Positions 60,901 through 64,000 of a DNA stretch of 64,000 nt are shown piece after piece. The stretch's first letter is position 1, and the number at the start of each line of letters is the position of its first letter. The translations under genes were made by a program, and so were the position numbers. The notes beneath the pieces are model-generated. The model searched no databases. It saw only the letters and a program-made list of their open reading frames with translations, and was not told where the DNA came from. Origin of the DNA: CAYRHN01 sp964424115 (lineage in GTDB: Bacteria; Chloroflexota; Anaerolineae; Anaerolineales; Anaerolineaceae); assembly GCA_964424115.1 (NCBI GenBank), contig CAYRHN010000014.1:51399-115398 (forward strand), read 5' to 3'.

Positions 60901-63900
60901 CCGCCACGGCCTACCACTACGGCAGCGACACCCGCACGCCCACCGTGGTGGCCAGTTCCACCGTGCGACAGGACTTCAATCTCCCCGCCGGGCTGGTTTC
61001 CGCCAATCCCACCAGCCTGACCTTCAATGTCACCAACCTGGCGCCCACCGCCGCACAGACATTGACGCTCAACAACACCGGCGGTACGACCGCTTCGTAT
61101 GAGTTCTTTGCCCTGGACGGCACCTGGTCGGGCTACACTGCCACCGGGCCGTATGCCAACCACACCCGCCACGTAGGCCCCAAGAATTTCTACGACCTGG
61201 ACGGCAGCGGGGTGCGCGTGGTTCTCTTCCCCGATTCGATCGCTCCCCTGGCCGCCGGGAACCTGGTTGCCTCGTACACTACCGGCCTGGCCTACCCCTG
61301 GGGCATCGGTTTCAACACCGACGCGACCGACTTCTGGGTCGGCAACATCCTGGCGGGCGGCGGCGATAACAAGGATTACCGCTTCACCGGCGCAGGCACT
61401 ATCACCACCGATACGATCGATACTTCCTCCTGGGCAGGCACTTACCCGGGTGATATGGCTTATGATCCCCTCACCCACACCCTCTGGCAGACCAACGTAG
61501 GCGGCGATAACTGCGTCTACGAGCTGAACCCCGCCACCAAGGCCGCCACCGGCAACAAGATCTGCCCGGCCTTCGGCACCCCCGAACGCGGTCTGGCCTT
61601 TGACCCGGTCACCAACACTTTCTACTCCGGCTCCTGGACGGATTACACCATCAACCACTTTGCTCCGGACGGCACGATCCTGGATTCCTACTCCTCCGGT
61701 CTGCCAATCTCCGGCCTGGCCTTCAATCCGGTCACCCGCCACCTGTTTGTGCTCTCCAATACCGACAGCGCCAGCACCTCCACCCACTATGACATCGTCA
61801 TCCTGGATGCAGCGAATAGCTACGCCAACCTGGGCGGCTTCCACCTGACCCAGGGCGCCACGCACCTCTTTGCCAACTACGCCCAGGCGGGGCTGGATAT
61901 CGACTGCAACGGTAACCTGTACGCAGTGGACCAGACCGCCAAGCGCGTGTATGTGGCGCAATCCGGCGAGACCGGTGTGTGCAATTGGAAATCCACCTGG
62001 TTGAGCGCCGCGCCTGTCACTGGCAGCGTCGCCACCTCTGGAAACGCCACCGCTACGGTCAGTGTGAATGCCGCCAGCATGGCGGCGGGAACCTACCACG
62101 GCTACCTGCGCGTGGTCAGCTCCACCCCCTACCAGCACACCATCGTCCCGGTTACCCTGAATGTAGCCTCCGATACCGTAGCTCCCACGGTCGTCTCGAT
62201 CGTGCGCGCGGGCACCAATCCCACCAACGCCGCCAGCGTCGACTTCACCGTGACCTTCTCCGAAGCAGTGACCGGCGTGGATGCGGCGGACTTCAGCCTG
62301 ACCACCACCGGCGTGACCGGTGCTTCCGTCAGCGGCGTCAGCGGATCAGGGACAACCTACACCGTCTCGGTCAACACCGGCTCTGGTTCGGGTACCATCC
62401 GGTTGGACATCCCCGTCTCTGCTACAATTACCGATCTTGATACCAACGCTCTCTCCGGCCTGCCCTTCACCACTGGCGAGGTCTACACCATCGACAAGGC
62501 CGCTCCCACGGTCGTCTCGATCATGCGTGCGGGCGCCAACCCGACCAATGCCGCCAGCGTTGACTTCACCGTGACCTTCTCCGAAGCCGTCAGCGGTGTG
62601 GATGCAACAGACTTCGGCCTCACCACCACCGGCGTAACCGGCGCTTCAGTCAGCGGTGTCTCCGGCTCGGGGACGACCTATACCGTCTCGGTCAGCACCG
62701 GCTCCGGTTCCGGCACCATCCGATTGGATGTGCCGAATACTGCCACCGTGACCGATCTGGTTACCAACGCCCTGACTGGTCTCCCCTTCACCACCGGCCA
62801 AGTCTACACCATCGACAAGGCAGCTCCCACGGTCGTCTCGATCGTGCGCGCAGGCGCCAACCCGACCAACGCTGCCAGCGTCGACTTCACCGTCACCTTC
62901 TCCGAGGACGTGACCGGCGTGGATGCGGCCGACTTCAGCCTCACCACCACCGGCTCGATCGCGGGGGCGAGTGTGAGCAGCGTCAGCGGCTCGGGCACGA
63001 CCTATACCATCTCGGTCAACACCGGCTCGGGCTCGGGCACTCTCCGCCTGGATGTGCATGTCACGGCCGTAGCTACCGACGGGGTGGGTAACGCTCTGAC
63101 CGGCCTGCCCTTCACCACCGGCGAAGCGTATGACATCGACAAGGCCGCTCCCACGGTCGTTTCGATCGTGCGCGCGGATGCCAACCCGACCAATGCTGCC
63201 AGCGTCGACTTCACCGTGACCTTCTCTGAGGACGTGACCGGCGTGGATGCGACGGACTTCAGCCTCACCACCACCGGGGTAACTGGCGCGAGTGTCACCA
63301 GCATCAGCGGCTCGGGCACGACCTACACCGTCTCGGTCAACACCGGCTCCGGCTCGGGCACCCTCCGATTGGATGTGCCTGTCACGGCCGTAGCTACCGA
63401 CGGGGTGGGTAACGCTCTGACCGGCCTGCCCTTCACCACCGGCGAAGCGTATGACATCGACAAGGCCGCTCCCACGGTCGTTTCGATCGTGCGCGCGGAT
63501 GCCAACCCGACCAATGCTGCCAGCGTCGACTTCACCGTGACCTTCTCTGAGGACGTGACCGGCGTGGATGCGACGGACTTCAGCCTCACCACCACCGGGG
63601 TAACTGGCGCGAGTGTCACCAGCATCAGCGGCTCGGGCACGACCTACACCGTCTCGGTCAGCACCGGCTCCGGCTCGGGTACCATCCGGTTGGATGTGTC
63701 TGTCACGGCCGTAGCTGCCGACGGGGTCGGTAACGCTCTGACCGGCCTGCCCTTCACCACCGGCCAGGCCTACAATATCGAACGCGATGCACCGTATGTT
63801 GTCTCGATCGTGCGCGCGGGCGCCAACCCGACCAACGCTGCCAGCGTGGACTTCACCGTAACCTTCTCTGAGGATGTGACCGGTGTGGATGCGGCTGACT

Positions 63901-64000
63901 TCAACCTGACCACCACCGGCGTGACCGGCGCTTCGGTCAGCGGCGTCAGCGGCTCGGGCACGACCTACACCGTCTCGGTCAACACCGGCTCCGGCTCGGG
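57954..64000 (+). CDS. giant secreted multidomain surface protein (3' end outside window)
   Basis: Over 2015 residues are visible, starting at an ATG with AAGGA eight bases upstream and a signal peptide ending near PVQAA. In order: a ~500-residue N-terminal propeller-like domain (FDGVSNVDGVLPPDTQGDIGY); two carboxypeptidase-regulatory-like domains (TGTLTGMVTDTSANPLSAA, YVVSGTVRDAAQNWPLYAA); a choice-of-anchor/CUB-like domain (TLYTENFDTVSGTNPVLPTGW ... VYIDDMTI); a third regulatory-like domain; a second propeller (~61200-61950); and Ig-like repeats of 107 residues from 62181 to the edge. No catalytic site is evident; an adhesin or matrix protein is likely. Divergent from the ornithine operon. 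Confidence 0.85.
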   Translation, partial: MLRSSLWRGASLVVMLAIAVSTLNIPAPVQAASVNAPAGDEAADVTVIQPSYMGVSLPLTELSTRQVETHAPVFDRALEIDLPLPKAQTKPSVGPDSYVTPEGPVANAMPSTSANFDGVSNVDGVLPPDTQGDIGYDPATGKKYYIQWVNVSFEIWDVTNPAAPVALLGPVAGNTLWAGTGTMCASYNDGDPITLFDPLANRWMMSQFALGSTFHQCIAVSATADPTGAWYLYDYQVSATLMNDYPKFGVWPDGYYMTINQFNGTTWAGAGVAAFDRVSMLQGLPASMQYINVGAVTTNYGGMLPSDLDGPAPAAGTPNYFAEWDDSTWITGDTSDNLRVWAFHVDWNNPANTTFGINSSYDPNYKLATTNVDPDMCGGARNCIAQSGTTAKLDAIADRLMFRLQYRNFGSYATLVTNHTVDANSSDRAGIHWFELRNSGSGWSIYQQGIYSPDTNSRWMGSIAMDDSGNMALGYSVSSSSMFPSIRYTGRLSGDTLGTMPQGESTLIAGTGSQTSTQYRWGDYSMMGVDPQDGCTFWYTNEYLSTTSSASWKTRIGSFTFPSCTGLPTGTLTGMVTDTSANPLSAATIDANGAYSAVTDASGVYSIELPPGTYNLAATRYGYFPGSASGVTITAGNTTTQDFVLNAAPSYVVSGTVRDAAQNWPLYAAITISGVPDIAYTNPATGAYSISLTPGTYTFSVNAMSGGYTTKVQSVTVAGNTTQNFTLSRTAACTAPGYLYIPGTTLYTENFDTVSGTNPVLPTGWTTTKISGSGTIRWASTSSTATLHPSDVTPHNGTYLVYFNSYAYSTLGSSARLAKTTGYNLSAQTGAELSIWIYHDGGYPSATDSVQVQISNAGGAWTNVGSPIYRYDGSTGWKQHIVDISAYAGAGKTDIRPGFLATGQYGNDVYIDDMTITTKSQCNPSAGLVVGAVYDANTTLPVSNATVTDAGARKATMVDSSMDPNAPPQIYIIGEPAGAVTLTATAYHYGSDTRTPTVVASSTVRQDFNLPAGLVSANPTSLTFNVTNLAPTAAQTLTLNNTGGTTASYEFFALDGTWSGYTATGPYANHTRHVGPKNFYDLDGSGVRVVLFPDSIAPLAAGNLVASYTTGLAYPWGIGFNTDATDFWVGNILAGGGDNKDYRFTGAGTITTDTIDTSSWAGTYPGDMAYDPLTHTLWQTNVGGDNCVYELNPATKAATGNKICPAFGTPERGLAFDPVTNTFYSGSWTDYTINHFAPDGTILDSYSSGLPISGLAFNPVTRHLFVLSNTDSASTSTHYDIVILDAANSYANLGGFHLTQGATHLFANYAQAGLDIDCNGNLYAVDQTAKRVYVAQSGETGVCNWKSTWLSAAPVTGSVATSGNATATVSVNAASMAAGTYHGYLRVVSSTPYQHTIVPVTLNVASDTVAPTVVSIVRAGTNPTNAASVDFTVTFSEAVTGVDAADFSLTTTGVTGASVSGVSGSGTTYTVSVNTGSGSGTIRLDIPVSATITDLDTNALSGLPFTTGEVYTIDKAAPTVVSIMRAGANPTNAASVDFTVTFSEAVSGVDATDFGLTTTGVTGASVSGVSGSGTTYTVSVSTGSGSGTIRLDVPNTATVTDLVTNALTGLPFTTGQVYTIDKAAPTVVSIVRAGANPTNAASVDFTVTFSEDVTGVDAADFSLTTTGSIAGASVSSVSGSGTTYTISVNTGSGSGTLRLDVHVTAVATDGVGNALTGLPFTTGEAYDIDKAAPTVVSIVRADANPTNAASVDFTVTFSEDVTGVDATDFSLTTTGVTGASVTSISGSGTTYTVSVNTGSGSGTLRLDVPVTAVATDGVGNALTGLPFTTGEAYDIDKAAPTVVSIVRADANPTNAASVDFTVTFSEDVTGVDATDFSLTTTGVTGASVTSISGSGTTYTVSVSTGSGSGTIRLDVSVTAVAADGVGNALTGLPFTTGQAYNIERDAPYVVSIVRAGANPTNAASVDFTVTFSEDVTGVDAADFNLTTTGVTGASVSGVSGSGTTYTVSVNTGSGS
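62181..64000 (+). repeat. 321-bp tandem repeats encoding 107-residue Ig-like units
   Basis: Six units start at 62181, 62502, 62823, 63147, 63468 and 63789, the last cut by the window edge. The period is 321 bp, except that the third unit has an extra codon. Each encodes APTVVSIVRA(G/D)ANPTNAASV, a VTFSEDVTGVDA segment and a TYTVSVNTGSGSGT(L/I)RLDV segment. Units four and five are nearly identical at the DNA level (about 63060-63359 against 63381-63680), which indicates recent duplication or gene conversion. Confidence 0.9.

Noticed and set aside
60516..62138. Long minus-strand open frame (540 codons) inside the giant secreted protein gene
   Set aside because: It is antisense to a well-supported gene, has Gly/Val/Arg-rich composition typical of shadow frames in GC-rich DNA, and lacks a ribosome-binding site.
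63002..63961. Three similar minus-strand frames that look like a gene family
   Set aside because: They are the reverse complement of the 321-bp tandem repeats, so their similarity reflects the coding-strand duplication.

Overview
The window looks like a chromosomal segment of an anaerobic, Anaerolineae-like member of the Chloroflexota. This is inferred from gene content: plant-type leucine-rich repeat proteins, secreted proteins ending in a YLPL(I/V)xR-like tail, large cyclase/ATPase/TPR regulators, a complete cobalamin-dependent ornithine fermentation cluster, GH44 and GH4 enzymes, and moderately high GC. No rRNA, tRNA, CRISPR array, transposase or prophage gene was seen.

Layout. 1-7.3 kb: a CrtC/AttH-like lipocalin-fold protein running off the left edge, a small unknown gene, a secreted protein, a SulP-STAS-cNMP transporter, a CPBP protease and a secreted LRR protein. 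7.4-10.8 kb: a sugar operon (PfkB kinase, GH4 glycosidase, CE7 esterase). 10.8-16.1 kb: a zinc-ribbon/CHAT/FGE-like fusion protein followed by a secreted GH44 glucanase. 16.1-26 kb: an oligopeptide-type ABC system with a 1477-residue solute-binding protein of permuted, duplicated lobes, then mutL, a DppB permease and a DppC permease fused to a beta-propeller. 26-39.4 kb: signalling and envelope genes: a PHP-domain lipoprotein, two tandem cyclase/STAND-like ATPase/TPR proteins, a glutaredoxin, an ECF sigma-DegV-small membrane protein operon, a PAS-GGDEF-EAL protein and a NodB deacetylase lipoprotein. 39.4-48.3 kb: a DEAD-box helicase, a MacAB-type efflux operon with two paralogous lipoproteins, and a divergent OmpR-type two-component system. 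48.3-57.6 kb: the ornithine cluster ord-ortA-ortB-oraS-oraE-glmL-orr-alr. 57.9-64 kb: the start of a giant secreted multidomain protein with 107-residue tandem repeats, running off the right edge.

How the genes work together. The ornithine cluster can take L-ornithine through D-ornithine and 2,4-diaminopentanoate to acetyl-CoA plus D-alanine; the alr gene at its end may return D-alanine to the L-alanine pool. The ABC components, GH44 and GH4/CE7/PfkB genes fit scavenging of peptides and polysaccharide fragments. The two-component system shares an 11-bp-spaced direct repeat at its own promoter and at two efflux/lipoprotein promoters, which suggests one regulon.

The most interesting observation is the tandem cyclase pair. 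The first protein keeps the purine/transition-state residues (K98, S163, N170, R174) but has lost the metal aspartates. The second keeps the metal aspartates (D58, D102) but has lost the others. Together they could form one working heterodimeric class III cyclase site, as in the C1/C2 halves of animal adenylyl cyclases. All functional calls come from reading the sequence and from family knowledge; no database search was run.
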